A stretch of DNA of 64,000 nucleotides from Citrus sinensis (taxonomy: Eukaryota > Streptophyta > Magnoliopsida > Sapindales > Rutaceae), in NCBI RefSeq assembly GCF_022201045.2, contig NC_068556.1, positions 6,674,001 to 6,738,000 on the forward strand, given 5' to 3'. Below the pieces are notes generated by a model. It made no database searches. It had not been told where the DNA came from and was given only the letters and a program-made list of their open reading frames with translations. Below, piece by piece: positions 47,936 to 61,190 of this stretch (position 1 is the stretch's first letter; each line of letters starts with the position of its first letter). The translations under genes were made by a program, and so were the position numbers.

Positions 47936-50900
47936 TCATCTTCTGTCGGGTCTACTTCCATCCAGTGGCATGCGGGTTTCCAGAGTTGACAGGATCTGGG
48001 GCATCGACATGCCGCCAGAAACAACAATTTCTGCAATTAGGGAACACATGAATCTTAGAAACCAATATATGATGGTAAGATATAACATAAATGGACATCC
48101 TGCTATTTCCTTCTCTTGTTTTGACAGGATCACATGCTGTTTCTTTATCAACTAGCAGAAATAAAAGCTCAGTCCTTACCAATTCCTTCTCGGACAGATA
48201 GATTTGGTCTGATCACATCCTTGGTATTAATGAGGAAGATATCGCCAATATACAGATGGTTCGTGGGAACATAGACACAACATAATTCCTCCTCTCCAGA
48301 ATAGTTCTGCATTTAAACAGGGAAAACACAGGAATGTTGATATAAAATCATTTTCACCATAAATCTCAATGAAACAGAAGAAAGGCTCAACTTCAAACTA
48401 TAGCCACACAACAGCCAACACAGAAAGAATATCCATAGGAGACAAGTACAAAATTTTAGAGAGAAAAAAGAATGAGAAATGAAGTTTCCGAGGCTGCAAA
48501 AGCATTATGTAATTATGCTAACAAAAATTTCAACAGCAGCAGCAGCAACAAAAATTAATGTCCCATTTTGGTCTCACATGCCAAGGGTCATCATACAACA
48601 AGCATGTCAAAACTATCTCGCAAATCATGAATTGGAAGAAAAATGAATAATTAAAATGCAGGTAACAAATATAACCAAGTGAGGCAAAAGGTCATTTTGC
48701 AGACCTGGAGAACAACGGATGATGTGATGAACCCAAACGCATATTCACCAATACGTGGATGCCTTATAATTGCTACTTCCTTAAAGGCCTGTGTGTTTTG
48801 ATCTGTGATAACAAAAGTGATGCAGAATATGAATTGTCTGCCCACTGAAATATAATAGGGAAGATTAAAAACTGAATACATACCTGGTGATATGGCAGCA
48901 CTAATTTGCTTAGAGGCATTGTAGATATGACGGACAAATGGCATCCGTTTGATAAACCACTCACCAAGACTGAGGACAGATGCTCCCAACCATGATGACA
49001 TGAACACCCCAATCAAGAAGATGAATGTCACTGAAGTTATAAACCCAAGACCTAACAAGAAGTAAAAGCAAGCCAAAACATCAATAAGATAAGTAGAGAA
49101 CCAAGTCATTCAGCAGCTCAAACCAGAATAAAATGTGAACAGTAAACCAAATCAAGAACATTGTCCAATGGAGGAGTACTAAAATAAAAGCCATGCTTAA
49201 GGAATATCTCTAATCTGCATTAGGTAATTTAAATGCTAGATAGAACATTTTCACTTTCTTCTTTTCATAGTGATTATAACAAAGGTTGATGTGCCATGCA
49301 TGTCAAACTTCTTGAAAATAATAATAATAATAATAGTAACAGAATCGTTACACCTAACCCCTACAACATCATCTGCTAACTAATAAATTATTAAAATATA
49401 TTTTTCACAAAGATAATCAAAGAATGATTGGTAATTCATAAATTATGATATTCTATGGTAACAGAAAGATAATCGAGTCTTCTTAGGCAATCTGTACCAG
49501 CCAAGTGAAGTATCTAAATACTACCTCGAAGATGATCAATCTATACATGTCAAACATTAACAACATACGGAATGGCGATAAGAGATTAATGCTTACCGAA
49601 TATATCAATTCCAAGTTGAGCATAAATTGGAGAGAAGAATCCATCCACAAAGTGAATAAACCACCAAGTTATATAAAAAGTAACTGCTATTGGAAACAGG
49701 ATGACACTGCAAATAAACCGAGAGTGAGAAACTGCTGCATTGAGCAGAATAAGCACGTAAGTACTAAGACAGCCTACAGTTACAAATTGCAAATCCAAGC
49801 TCATTTGGCCACATACTTAGAACAGCTACAAAGGAACAACACCAGTTTTCCAAGTAAAACTTTATGCATTCTTATATATTATTGAAACAATTTCTTATGG
49901 ATACAGTATCTATGTATTTTGCTCTCATGATTCTTCATTATATGTCTGGAATTTTTCCCTAATTGCTCACTTTACATAGGCTTTTAGTCCAGCGTTTGTA
50001 TCCATTGGGTATGGTTAATTGAGAATGCTATCAAATCAATTATCTAGCCTTGTAAAAAGAAAAAAGGTAGCTCCTGCTACTCCACCTACGGCTCTATGCA
50101 ATATAAAAATGAAGCTGAGGGGAGCAACACCTGCATTCTGCATGAATTGCCACAAGACAGGCATACTACTTTGAAATGACCAGTACAATAGGGTAGCCTT
50201 AGCTACGAAGGTTTAGCCAAAATTGAGAACAGGATCACCTACTTCCCATCACAACTGCTGTGAAGTTCCTAAATCCATCATAGAAAATGAAGCAATGCAT
50301 CTTGATGGAAACAGCTGCTACTATTTCTTCTCAGGGTAGCAATTCAGAGATGAGAAACCTATGCATCTCAGCGGTTCAGCGGAAACATTTAGATTTGGGA
50401 AAATTTTGGATGAGCGATCATCTTGTGAAGGCAATCAATTGTCCATAGGTGGAATAAGTAAAGAATACGCAAATGGTATATTTCCAGTCACCATGCCTTA
50501 AGAAAAGAAATACAGGATAAAAACGTGCCAATAGCCTGGATAAGCGACTAAGTACACATTCAATTTCATATGGATTTGTTCAAAGATCAGGATTCTAAGA
50601 TAATTCTTTTCAAGCTTTATGATCTCCCTACTAGAAGAAAGAGACTCTTAGACATCCCAGCAGCTCTAGTTTCCAATTCCCAACAATCCTTTTGTGTGCC
50701 AAAGATTGTTGAATACATTCAGAAACCTCTTAAAGCACTATGATCAATATGAAAACATGTAACAATTAAAATCCCAAAGCATAAAACTTCTATAGTACAT
50801 TGAGCAGCAGGTGGAGAAAATTTCCATGATCAGAATCTGAGGATTAAACAATAGGAAAAACAATCATGCAAAGACCAAATTCTTTTAAAGAACTGATATC

Positions 50901-51609
50901 TTAACCATTAAAAAAAATGTGCAAAGAGGTAGATTATGCATATATCTTAATTGAAATACAGGAGACAGAAGAAAGTACTGCTCACCATCCTGTCATGAAC
51001 TTTTTCGAAGCCCAACTCCTAACAACTTTGGAAAATGTCTACATAGTGAAAACACAACATTCAACAATTTGTCAGGCATAAGTGGAAAAGAAGCCTAAAA
51101 AATGAGACCACTGTGATCATATTTTTCATAACAAACTCAGCAACTAGAAAACAAGGAATTTCCATCAAAACAACAGTTAGTGACAGTTTGAATGGTCTTC
51201 CTTCTTTCTTCATTCATTTTCTTATTTTTATAAGTTCTTAGCTTATAGAATTTAGTTAGACAAAACATACACAGACACATCTGTTATTATCTAATCAAAA
51301 TTTATACTGCATGCAGAGTACAGGGCTGTTAATCAAAACATACACAAAGCAGCTTATGCTCTACAGCATTTCAAGAAATTATACCAAAATTAGTAACAAA
51401 AGTAATTAAAAAGAACAAACAATTTTTTATTGAAAAAGAAAAAGGCAAGAAACAAGAGCGCTGACCTCGCGTCCAGCATGATGCGAAGAGGACGAAGAGG
51501 ATGACGGTTTGGAAGATTCGTCCCCAGAGTCAGCTACCGGAATTAGCAATTCTCGATCTCTATCTCTCTCCCTACTAGCCATCACGATCGTCGATTTGTC
51601 ATCGCCCAT
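47936..51609 (-). CDS. LCV: LIKE-COV membrane protein (DUF502 family)
   Basis: Integral membrane protein related to CONTINUOUS VASCULAR RING (COV1), needed for stem vascular patterning and trans-Golgi/vacuolar trafficking. Exons on the complement: 51609-51466, 51038-50986, 49706-49597, 49051-48884, 48802-48705, 48306-48180, 48030-47936 (264 aa). The N-terminus is Ser-rich. Two membrane helices are VILFPIAVTFYITWWFIHFV and LGFITSVTFIFLIGVFMSSWLG. The family blocks FSPIYAQLGIDIFG, PFVRHIYNASKQISAAISP and CCVYVPTNHLYIGDIFLI follow. The ATG starts MGDDKSTIV. Intron 2 (49707-50985) is 1.28 kb and holds nothing recognised. Which LCV paralogue it is needs a tree. Confidence 0.93.
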
Positions 51610-54028
51610 CAGCAACAATGAAACGACACCGTTGCTTCGAAAAATACAGATTCAAAACCCTACCTATGACCTTTCCTCCGTTTTTATCTCCCACAACACA
51701 CACAGCGTCTAGGAGCGCCACGAGCCTAAGACTTTGAAATCTCCTTCCTTGGCTTAGCTAATCTGGTCGCTTTCTATTCTCTGTTTTTGTTTTTTTTTTT
51801 TTCCAAAAAAAATGAAATGAAAAATTTAATACTTTGCTTTGTTATGTGACGAACGATTTGGTTTTGGAGTCTTTTGATTATTATTATTATTATTATTTTG
51901 ATGGGGAGTCTTTTGATTATTAAGAAGGAAAATAATTAAAAAAAAAGGGGAACGGGTGATGAGAGATAAAACGAACGTGGGAGTAGTTCGAGATAATATA
52001 TATGTCTTGCTATGTGCTATGCCGTTGAATTTAATTGCGGATTATGCGAGGTTTTAATTTTTTTTTATATATAATCTCTTTCATTTCGGCCTTCGGGATT
52101 GGCTTTCGATGGGCTGTTTTCAGCTGTTGTTGGTGATCTGTATCCAATCATTGCGTGACAGCTGCTTGTTACTAGTGGCATACACTGTCCACTGCCCTGG
52201 CTGGCCCTTAGTGAGTTTGTTCATTGTTATTTTTTTTTCTCAATTATTTAGCGAAATAAGAAAAATAGTACTTATAAAAAAAAAATTTTAATGAAAAGGA
52301 AATGAAGCTAAGCTCGTCAAAATTACCATTTATTCATTTTTTTTAAGGCGTCACATGTCATAATCTTCCTCTGTCAAGACACTATTTCAATTTCTTTCAG
52401 ATTAGCAAATATAATTGAATAGGCTAAATTTGCCAAATACATCAAGTCCCGTTAGGTTTAAGTACAATTCTTAAGATAATGCCTAAGATCAAGCATCGGT
52501 TAGGATAATGCCTAACAATAAAATCACTAACTTTATGCACCACAAAATTCATAAAATCGTAAAGATAAAAAATGGCTCAATCCACTAAGTTCTAATGAGA
52601 TACATGAGGGATTTTATGGGACTGGCATAAGGTGTATTTGAAATTGAGATTGGCAGTTGTGATTTAAAAGTTACAGTACTAAAGTATTTGGTACTTGAAA
52701 GCTATGTTGATATAATTTTTCTTATATTATAGAAAATATATTATATCTTTAATAATTTTGTCAAAATTATTATTTAAAATTTATATTTACTTCATATTAT
52801 TAACTTTTGTTTCATAGTTATAGTTTTTTTTTCACAGCAATTGTAACTAAAAAGTTACAGTACCTCAATTCCAAACAGAACCCTAGTCTACCAGAGATGA
52901 GGTCAGCAGCAACAATGATGTATCCTTTTGTGCGAAGGGTTGATCATTAAGGATGAAGGAGACACAGCGAGTGAAGCAAGTATAATGATATACGAAAATA
53001 TGCAAACTTCTACAGCAATGGTGATAAGCAACAGAGTTCAACCTTAACTCATATGAAAAGACCAATCAATTTTCAAATTTCTTTGAGTTGAGAATATAGA
53101 GAGATACATATAGGATTTTGCCTATATGTTTTAGTGCTTGTGATGTTAAGAGATGTGATATTTATGTGAATTTGTTAAATTTTAGAGATGTGATATTTTG
53201 GGTTCGAGCCTCATGAAGGGGAATAGGATAAAATCCAATTATCCTCCTAGATGTAAAGAGAAGACAAAAATAAAATTAAGAAAATAAAATAACGAAAAGC
53301 TTCTATATACTAAGAAAGATTAATAAGTAATTGTAGAATAGTGATTTAGTGGACAATAATATTTATCTTTATAGTGAGCGATAAAACCACATAAAGTTGT
53401 ATGATTAATCTATGGTTTAAATACTATTCACAAAAAATTATAAAATTCTATTTTTACAACGTATCTAAGTATTTACCATATAATAAGCATTGATGCTCAT
53501 TAAATCGTTTTAAGTAGCTACAATATGCAAATTGCACATAAATAGAGAGTAAACACGACATGGTGATATAGGATGAACTATTTCCATCTACTGGAGGCTA
53601 TAGAATTACTGTCCTTTTTTCACAATCGTAGTGATGTAACGATGTTTTGATATTTTCAATGGTGATAATCAAACTTTTATTTATTTTATTTTCAAAAAAG
53701 CTCTTTTCGTCGATAGAGGAGTTATATAAAACATGCGCTAAAACCGGGGTATAAGTTATGCATGAGAATCGTTTCCTTTCTTCTTTATCCACTTTTTTTT
53801 TAATATATATCAATTTTTTAAAAAACAATTCAAAAGTTATTGTTATTTTTTTATTACTTTTCTTCATTGTCCTACTTACTTTGAGAAACACCCCCTTCTT
53901 TCTAATGGATAAATTTCAGTTGATAAATTTCAACAGATAATAGAATGAAGAATGCATATATCTTTGGCAACTGAGTCACTCTTTCTTTTTCCATTTGACA
54001 TATGCATTATATTTTATATTTATATAAT
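51610..54028. other. Intergenic AT-rich DNA
   Basis: The first hundred bases are the 5' UTR/promoter of the LCV gene, including a TTATTA microsatellite near 51875-51897. Nothing else is recognised. Confidence 0.5.
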
Positions 54029-54717
54029 AAAATGTAGTTTTTGTCTCTTTTCTCTCCCGCGTCAAAATAGGAAAAAGCTACTGCCCCCGACTTAAACCCT
54101 AACTCGCGCCTCGAATTGAAACTCACCGTTTTGATTAAATTGAAAATGCACCATTTAAAACATTTTTTCCTTTCGTTTTGATGAAGCTCAAACAAACTAT
54201 TTTGAATAAACTCTCTTACTCTCACACCTCCAAAATCTGCAATCTCAGTGCTCCTCGAGTTCTCCAGCCACAATTGTCATCGCTCACAACTCATAGCCAT
54301 CACACGAGCCACAGACGACGGACCATAGTTATCATGCAATTGAGGTCTCTGTTGCCATCATCGTAGTCACACGATAGTCGGCACTCACAAAGCGCCAGCC
54401 ACAGCTCCCCTCGGCCATCACGTAACACCCAATAGCGACATTGAACGAGATAGTTCTGCACTTGAGGTAATAGAATGATTATTTTAAAGTTGTAAAATTA
54501 GCTAATTGAGATTTTGGCCGATTAGGAAATAATTATTTTAAAGTTGTAAAATTGCAACAATTAGGGTAATATCTGTTGATTTAATAGTATTATTAGGAAG
54601 ACAAGGACGATTGAGTTCGTGTTTGTGTATGGATACTCCCGATTGTGTTAGTGTGTTACTGGTGCTGGAATTGTCTTAGCTGCATGATTTTTTTGTGATT
54701 GTGTGTGTGATATTGTC

Positions 54718-54780
54718 GATTGTTTTTGTTTGTCTTTGTTTTTGTTTGTCTTTGTTTTTGTTTGTCTTTGTTTTTGTTTC
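54718..54780 (+). repeat. 18-bp tandem repeat, about three copies
   Basis: The unit TTTGTTTGTCTTTGTTTT recurs three times in a row. A wider block around it (54640-54790) is repeated in diverged form at 54895-55005. It lies in the leader of the GRF ORF. Confidence 0.75.
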
Positions 54781-55333
54781 TGCCTCAGCTACATTATAAT
54801 TTACTTTTCTATGTCAACCCTGAGCTTCTGTAATCAAAATCGAAAACAGAAGATTTCAAAATTAAGAAATCGTAACAAGTCTTGTTGCTGCTGGTAGTGT
54901 TACTAGGGTTAGAATTGTCTCAACTGCATGATTTTTTTTGTGTTTGTGTGTGTGAACTCTCGATTGTGTTTGCTTGTCTCTATTTTTGTTTCTATCTTAG
55001 CTGTATTAACATAAGATTTCTTATTTGTTCCAAGATCCAAAACAGTTCAGCTATGACATATAAAATTGAAATTAGAACTTTAAAGTTTAGAACCTTACTT
55101 ATTCAAGTGTATGTTAAGCAAAATTGAAGGAACTCAATTCAAGGCTTATCATTGCACTAAATTTATCACTGCACTAAATTTTATTCCCACATGTTAGCGT
55201 TTAGCCTGGGCACAAAATTATTTTTGTTCTTATTTATTTTCTAATTGTTGCAGAGTGCTCTTGTTTTAATGCTTTTTTTCCTTTTTTTTCTCCTTATTTT
55301 TTATTTTGTAGTTTCAACATTCAATTAACCACA

Positions 55334-55648
55334 ATGTCATCTAGCACAAGTGAAATTCGAAATCTGCTGCAACTATGTAACAGATGCGGTAATCAGATGG
55401 AATTATTAACGTCACGTACAACAAAGAATCCAAATCGCAAATTTTGACTTTGTAAAGGATGTAAGAATTTTCAATGGGCAGAAGATCGTAAACCAATCGA
55501 AAAGAAAATTGACTTGTTAATAAAGGAGGTTAGGAAGTTAGCATTGTAGATTGAGTGTTTGTCCGTTAAATTTCAATTATTTCATAAACAAATCGAGCAT
55601 ATGCAAAAATGTGAAATGCAGAGGCAATTGTATGACGACAAACTTTGA
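55334..55648 (+). pseudogene. GRF-type zinc-finger ORF in the FAR1/MULE element
   Basis: From MSSSTSEIRNLLQLCNRCG the frame shows a GRF finger: CNRCGNQMELLTSRTTKNPNRKF, then a stop codon at the conserved Trp position, then LCKGCKNFQWAED. A helical, charged coiled-coil tail follows (KPIEKKIDLLIKEVRKLAL, KFQLFHKQIEHMQKCEMQRQL), interrupted by a second stop. Both stops are TGG- or CAG-type codons changed by one transition. The domain and layout match the GRF ORF of the 41.4-44.6 kb element, although the sequences are otherwise dissimilar. Confidence 0.8.
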
Positions 55649-56108
55649 AGGAGACAAACACCAAGATATGATTATATTAAAATACTTGTGATTGTTGTGA
55701 TATGTTATCTATTCAAGTGTTATTTTTAAGTTGTTTTAATTTGTACTATATAACAAGAAAAGACTAGTAGACATGTAATAACGTTTTCTTTCAAAATATA
55801 AGTTTTTGAGTTATTTCACTTTGTTATGTTAAAAATTACATTTATTTCAATTGTTGCTGCAACAACATAAATTTGAACTGCATTTATAGATGTTAATTAA
55901 CTTAGCAACTACATTCAACAGCTGAATATCCCGTTTAGATTTAAATAATGACAAAAAATAATACATTAAAACACAAGCTAGCTTTGATCGTGTGTTGGGA
56001 TCCTTAGCTGAAAACTCCGTTCGATTGGCATCCTCAAAATCTTGTTGTAGTAATTGTTGGAAGTTTACATGATGAACTCCTCTATAATTTATCCAAGGCT
56101 GATAGTAA

Positions 56109-56120
56109 GGGGGGGGGGGG
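56109..56120 (+). repeat. G12 homopolymer
   Basis: An uninterrupted run of about 12 G on the + strand, between the convergent ORFs of the FAR1/MULE element. Confidence 0.8.
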
Positions 56121-56312
56121 AAAGGTATGTTATGGGAGTGTCTGTTATGCTAGCTGTTGTACAAAAAGTATAAAAAAAACACAAATTAATAAACAAATGA
56201 CAATGAAACAACACCAACACCAGGTACATAAAAAAAAAAAAAATTACCATAGTCATATTGCTCACTTGTGTTAGGATTGCAGTAGCCGCTTGAGAAAATA
56301 AATCGTGTACCT

Positions 56313-58343
56313 CTATTTTAGTTTTTTAAATTGCTTTTGTTTTTTTTTAGAAAGTGGACAACCTTTATGACGTGATACTACTAGATCCTGTATGATTTTC
56401 ATACAACTTCCCGACCCACCAACAACAGTTGTATCTTCGCTTTGACAGTGAGCATTCAGTGATACATCCCTTATTACTTTTTCGATCCAAGTCAAAACAC
56501 TTTTATGACTTTCTTCATTTTTGGAAGCTACATCATCAACATCATAAAAATCAGCACACTCTTTTTTATATCGGTGGTGTTCAATGCTGGAACTCCTCAC
56601 ATTATAACTGACTTTCACTCAACTATAGCATCTCCGCACATCTTTCTTCTATCTCCATATAATATACTTCTCATAAAGAAATGTTATACGGTTACGTATC
56701 AACACTACAATGGCGTGTTTGTAAATAATCCCTCTAAATTTACCGTCGTCTTTTTCAAAAATAACTTGAAAAGTCTTCTCTTTACTCTTTCCATCATTTT
56801 TGACGACTTCATATTCTAATCCCCCACAACTAAAAACCTCACAATACATCTTATCTATTAGCTCTTGTTGAAATTCTTGAAACTTGGAAATCATGTATAT
56901 TTCCTCAACTTGTTTTTTCATTGCGAAACGGGTACGACATGGCATCCATTGGCTGAAGCACATAGCATCTGTTTGCCACTCTTTTTCAATTTTACTTTCT
57001 ATTGCTTTCTTATATTTCTTCACAAACTGCTTCAAAGTTGTTTTTGAGTTAACATATCCATAAAAAAAAAAGTATTCATACTCTCACTACGTTAAGTGGT
57101 TGACATGCCAACCTATAAAGTTGTTTTAACAAAACATGGAATCCAACGATATCTTTTCTCATGTAAACCATTTAACCACTAATTATCATCAAGATCATAT
57201 TTATCTAACATGTCATCCCAAGCTTCCTCAAATTCAATAGGAGTATGTGAATCATAAACAACAGTATGTAATGAAAATCTAATGTCATGATATTCTGCAT
57301 ACTTTCCCAACTTCTCAGGCACTTTCTTCAGAATATGCCACAAACACTATCGATACCTAGTATTTGGAAAAACAATCTCAATTGCATTTTTTATCTCTTT
57401 GTCTTGGTCTGTGATGATTCTAAGGGGAGGAGAGCCAGACATATATGATAGCCACGTGTCAAATAACCACGTAAATGTGTCCGTGTCCTCATGCGAAATC
57501 AACCCACATTGTAACAAAATAGAATGACCGTGATAATTAACTCTAACAAAATGAGCAAATGGCATGTCATATTTATTTGTAAGGTATGTGGTGTCAAATG
57601 TAACAACACCTTCAAAGTCTTTGTAGGTTGCCCTGCTTCTTGGATCTGCCCAAAACACCCTCTTCGCTCAAGTTAAGACTGAAGAAAAATCCATCATTTT
57701 CTGCTTGCATTTTCTTAAAATATTTCTGAATTGCAATTACATCCCCTTCTCCAAGCCTTAATCGTCTTGCTTTGTCAACATGATTTATAACATCTTTTTC
57801 TAAGAATGAGACATTTTCATAACCACCAGCCTCAACAAAAATATACTTGAAACTTTGAGCCATTTTAATTCATGCTTCTTTATTTATTTCAAGTTGTTTT
57901 TTTACATAAGGATTAATGGTATGAATGCATCAATAATACCTACTCGGACTTACGACATGGTTATGTTCAAGGAACAAATTTTCAATCACCCATTTTCCAC
58001 TAACAAAATCCAAACGTCCTTCAATTTTAGCATTGCATCCAATTTTTTGGTTAGGTTGAAGCCACAAAACATGATTGGATTTGCTTTTTGACTTGTCATT
58101 TCGCCCTCAAATAAATGTCACATATCTCATACTCCCGTTATCCCCCTTTTTACAAGATCTTTGCATCACTGGAAATCTCTTTTTTTGGTTATAAGCTTTG
58201 TAATATCCAAACATTTCATCCGGACTATTAAAACACATCCTAACCTTCGGCTCATCAACTTTTTCCAACAATTTTTTATTATTTCCTTCAAAATTAGCCT
58301 CCTGTAAATCTTGGAATTCCTCCACTTCATCAACCTCGTCCAT
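56313..58343 (-). pseudogene. FAR1-related MULE transposase remnant
   Basis: Reading from 58343: an acidic leader; then the FAR1 DNA-binding domain (PKVRMCFNSPDEMFGYYKAYNQKKRFPV and GCNAKIEGRLDFVSGKWVIENLFLEHNHVVSP with its Cys/His ligands); then the MULE catalytic core (VVTFDTTYLTNKYDMPFAHFVRVNYHG, LRIITDQDKEIKNAI, CLWHILKKVPEK); then a C-terminal region with CRTRFAMKK. Frames are broken at several places (at 58107 and again between 57661 and 57045). Most breaks are Trp or Gln codons turned into stops, so no functional protein is expected. It belongs with MULEs from which FAR1/FHY3 regulators were domesticated. Confidence 0.88.
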
Positions 58344-58364
58344 TATTGGTGCAAATTATAATAA

Positions 58365-58670
58365 TTCAGAATATTATTAATTAATTATCCCAAATTCATT
58401 AAGTTTAGAAACAAATAAAAGTATAGACTGAATATTATTAATTAATTATCCCTAATTCATTAAGTTTATAAAAAAATAAAAATATAGATTGAGTATTATT
58501 AATTAATTAATTATCCCTAATTCATTAAGTTTAGAAACAAATTAAAATATAAACTGAATATTATTAATTAATTATCCCAAATTCATTAAATTTAGAAACA
58601 AATTAAAATATTAACTGAACATTATTAATTAATTATCCCAAATTCATTAAATTTAGAAACAATAATTTAG
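58365..58670 (+). repeat. AT-rich minisatellite, ~62-bp unit, five copies
   Basis: Each unit runs ATTATTAATTAATTATCCC, then an AATTCATTAA-TTTAGAAACAA block, then an A/T-rich spacer ending in ACTGA. Copies begin near 58371, 58432, 58494, 58558 and 58620. The array lies just upstream of the FAR1-type transposase start codon. Confidence 0.9.
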
Positions 58671-59350
58671 ATACAAATACTCACGCTTAAGCAGATTTAT
58701 ATACAAATGCCCATGGTTCAGCTCACAAATCAAAATGAAACAGCTCACGATTCAGCTCACAATCATTAAATTTAGGAACAATAATATACAAATAAATGCT
58801 TACGGTTCAAGATCCAATTCAAAACAAATCAGCTAAAGGTTCAAGTAAAGTAAACGTTGGCTGCCTTATGCCAAAGCCCACGTACAAATTGAAATTAACT
58901 TTGAAGAACTTGTTGGGGTTTTGCAATGTAAAGGTTTTGCACTCAATTTTCAGGAACTAGTTAGGGTTTTGCAATTTGGAAGTTCCGTATTTAAGGTTCT
59001 GTAACCAGCGGAGTGTTGTGGTTGAAAGCAAAGAGAAGGACAAAGCATATGCTCGCGATGTCGTTTGGTTTGAAATGAATTGAAGGAGAGCGACGTCATT
59101 TGGTTTCACACAGATTGCTCACGTAGCGCGCTGACAGCTGAAATTAAAAGGAAAAGGATCAAAGCGAAACAACATCGTTTTTGTGGGATTTTCGGGGTTT
59201 TAATTGGGGGAAATAACAGCGCTGTTCAAAATATATTCTCAAGTAATGAGTAATCATTTGCCATGTTGAGTATTGAAAAGGGGAGAGACAAAAACTGCTA
59301 TTTGTTGTATGAATAATAATAATATAATGGAGTAGCTCAATGGGAAAGAG

Positions 59351-60349
59351 TAGGGATGGCAAAATCCGGGTCCGGGTCCGGGTTTAGCCTTTCCGGTTCC
59401 GGACCTGGATGGTAATTTAAAAATATCGGACCCGGATATAAACCCGGATATTTATACTCCGGGTCCGGTCCGGGTTCACCCGGAAAAATCCGGGTTCTCG
59501 GATTCCGGGTTTAGAACCCGGATGCTTGTTAAAGAGAAACGATTTTCTCTCTCCTCTGCTATGAATTCCTCCTTACATCTTTAACCTATTACCAACAACA
59601 ATGGAAAATAATGCAAAATCAAATAACTAAAAATAAATTCAAAGGCAATACCGCAATAGAGCATATACAAAATTCAATTTTCAAACATAATGATAACAAA
59701 TTTGGCGATGATGATGACAAAGTGGGCTTTGTGGGGTTAAGCCAAGAAAAGCTGAAAAGGGGAGAAATGAGCTTTGGTCTTCAAAATCATGTATGCTGTT
59801 CAAACTATTGTTCTCATCTCCACCCTTGCTTTCTTCTTCCTTTGCTGCGGCTGCACTTGTAATCTCCTTTTCTTCTTCCTTTGCTGTTTGTTTTTTTATT
59901 TTGTATTCTTTAATTAATTTTTTATTCTTTCTTCATAGATCTTCTTCGCCTCTGATGATGATGAACATGAACACAACAAAGTAGCGAAGCAATGGTGAAT
60001 GGCGACGATGATTTGATGAAGAGAAGGGCTGAACGAAGAGAAAATGGTTTGGCTTGATGATGATTTGATGAAAGAGAAGGGAGAGAGTGGAAATGTTTGG
60101 CAGCGGCAGCGGCAGTGAATTAGGGCAAGGCTAATTTTTTTTTTTCAATTTATATTAAATAAAGATGTCCGGGTCCGGGTTTCGGATTTACGGGTTCACC
60201 CAAACCCGGAACCGGACCCGGATACGTCCGGGTTGGTAAAATTCAATCCGGATTCTGGATTTAATTTGTTCCGGTACGGGTTGAACCCGGACTAGATTTT
60301 CCGGGTTTATCCTGGTCCGATTCGGGTCCGGGTTAAATTGCCATCCCTA
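59351..60349. mobile_element. Non-autonomous hAT element, 999 bp, with 8-bp TSD
   Basis: The 12-bp tips TAGGGATGGCAA/TTGCCATCCCTA are identical to those of the 21.8-22.8 kb element. Perfect 8-bp direct repeats GGAAAGAG flank it (59343-59350 and 60350-60357). Subterminal zones of about 170 bp consist of repeated CCGGGT motifs in both orientations. The interior has no transposase; a short ATG-started frame at 59611-59862 resembles nothing known. Confidence 0.93.
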
Positions 60350-60357
60350 GGAAAGAG

Positions 60358-61190
60358 AGAGTGAGGAGGTACATATTTTTTTAATTTAATAATTTAATTG
60401 ACTCATACTTAATTTTTTTAACTTAACAAAATTTTTTAATTTTTTTGTTGTTAAGTCATTATATTAATTTTTTTAATTTTTTACTTAATATAAAAAGTGT
60501 GAATACCATTATTAAAAGATATTCTCTAAAATAGTCTTATTACTTATCATCCTTACTCAAATAAAAGTTACTAATTAGCAGTATTATTTATCTCCCTAAC
60601 TTGGTAGTAGATTATTATTATTTTTATCTTTTTATATTCTTCAAATTAGCATTATTTATCGTTACAACTTTTTTATGAATATTTTCATATAATACATCAT
60701 AAACTACAAGAAATTGATTAACATGTTCCTGGTTTAGAATATTAAAAAGTTGTATTCACTTGAAATGATTTATATTATAATAAAATATTACCTTATTCAT
60801 GTTCATTGAGATACTTATAATTTATTTAACATTTAAAATTTATAATGGTACAAATGTAAATGTATTTGGTTTTCAGACATTTTAGGTTAAAGAAAAAAAG
60901 CAACTTAATACTTATTATCATAGATTCAGACAAAAAAACAATCTTTCAAATTTAGTTTTTTTAAACTCTATTTAGAATTCAGAATAATTTAAGTTTATTT
61001 AGATTTCAGATAAAAAAGTAAATGTGCATTGAAGCACGTTGCTTATACAAAATAATATATCATTCAAAATATTAAGTATGATTTATTTACGGAAATAGTT
61101 TTAAATTGGAGAAGAAGAGGTCAACTTGATTCATTTTTGTGTTTATTTTGTATTTTTTTAAAAAAATTTTCCATAGAAACACCTAATGCA
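60358..61190. other. Intergenic AT-rich DNA
   Basis: Nothing recognised beyond T- and A-rich runs. Confidence 0.5.

Larger units (their letters stand above)
54029..59305. mobile_element. Decayed FAR1/MULE-type transposon, ~5.3 kb, two convergent ORFs
   Basis: The element carries a FAR1-type transposase remnant on - (56313-58343) and a GRF zinc-finger ORF on + (55334-55648) whose 3' ends face each other. Proposed ends share the 13-bp inverted match AGTTTTTGTCTCT (about 54033-54045 and 59285-59297), but no target duplication is visible, so the boundaries are weak. Tandem repeats lie in the transposase leader (58365-58670) and the GRF leader (54718-54780). Several stop codons break both frames. 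Confidence 0.6.

Noticed and set aside
54029-59305. Firm boundaries for the FAR1/MULE element from the 13-bp inverted match
   Set aside because: The match is short, does not extend, and no target duplication flanks it; kept only as a tentative limit.
59611-59862. Open frame inside the second hAT element as a captured gene
   Set aside because: Short and without similarity to any known protein.
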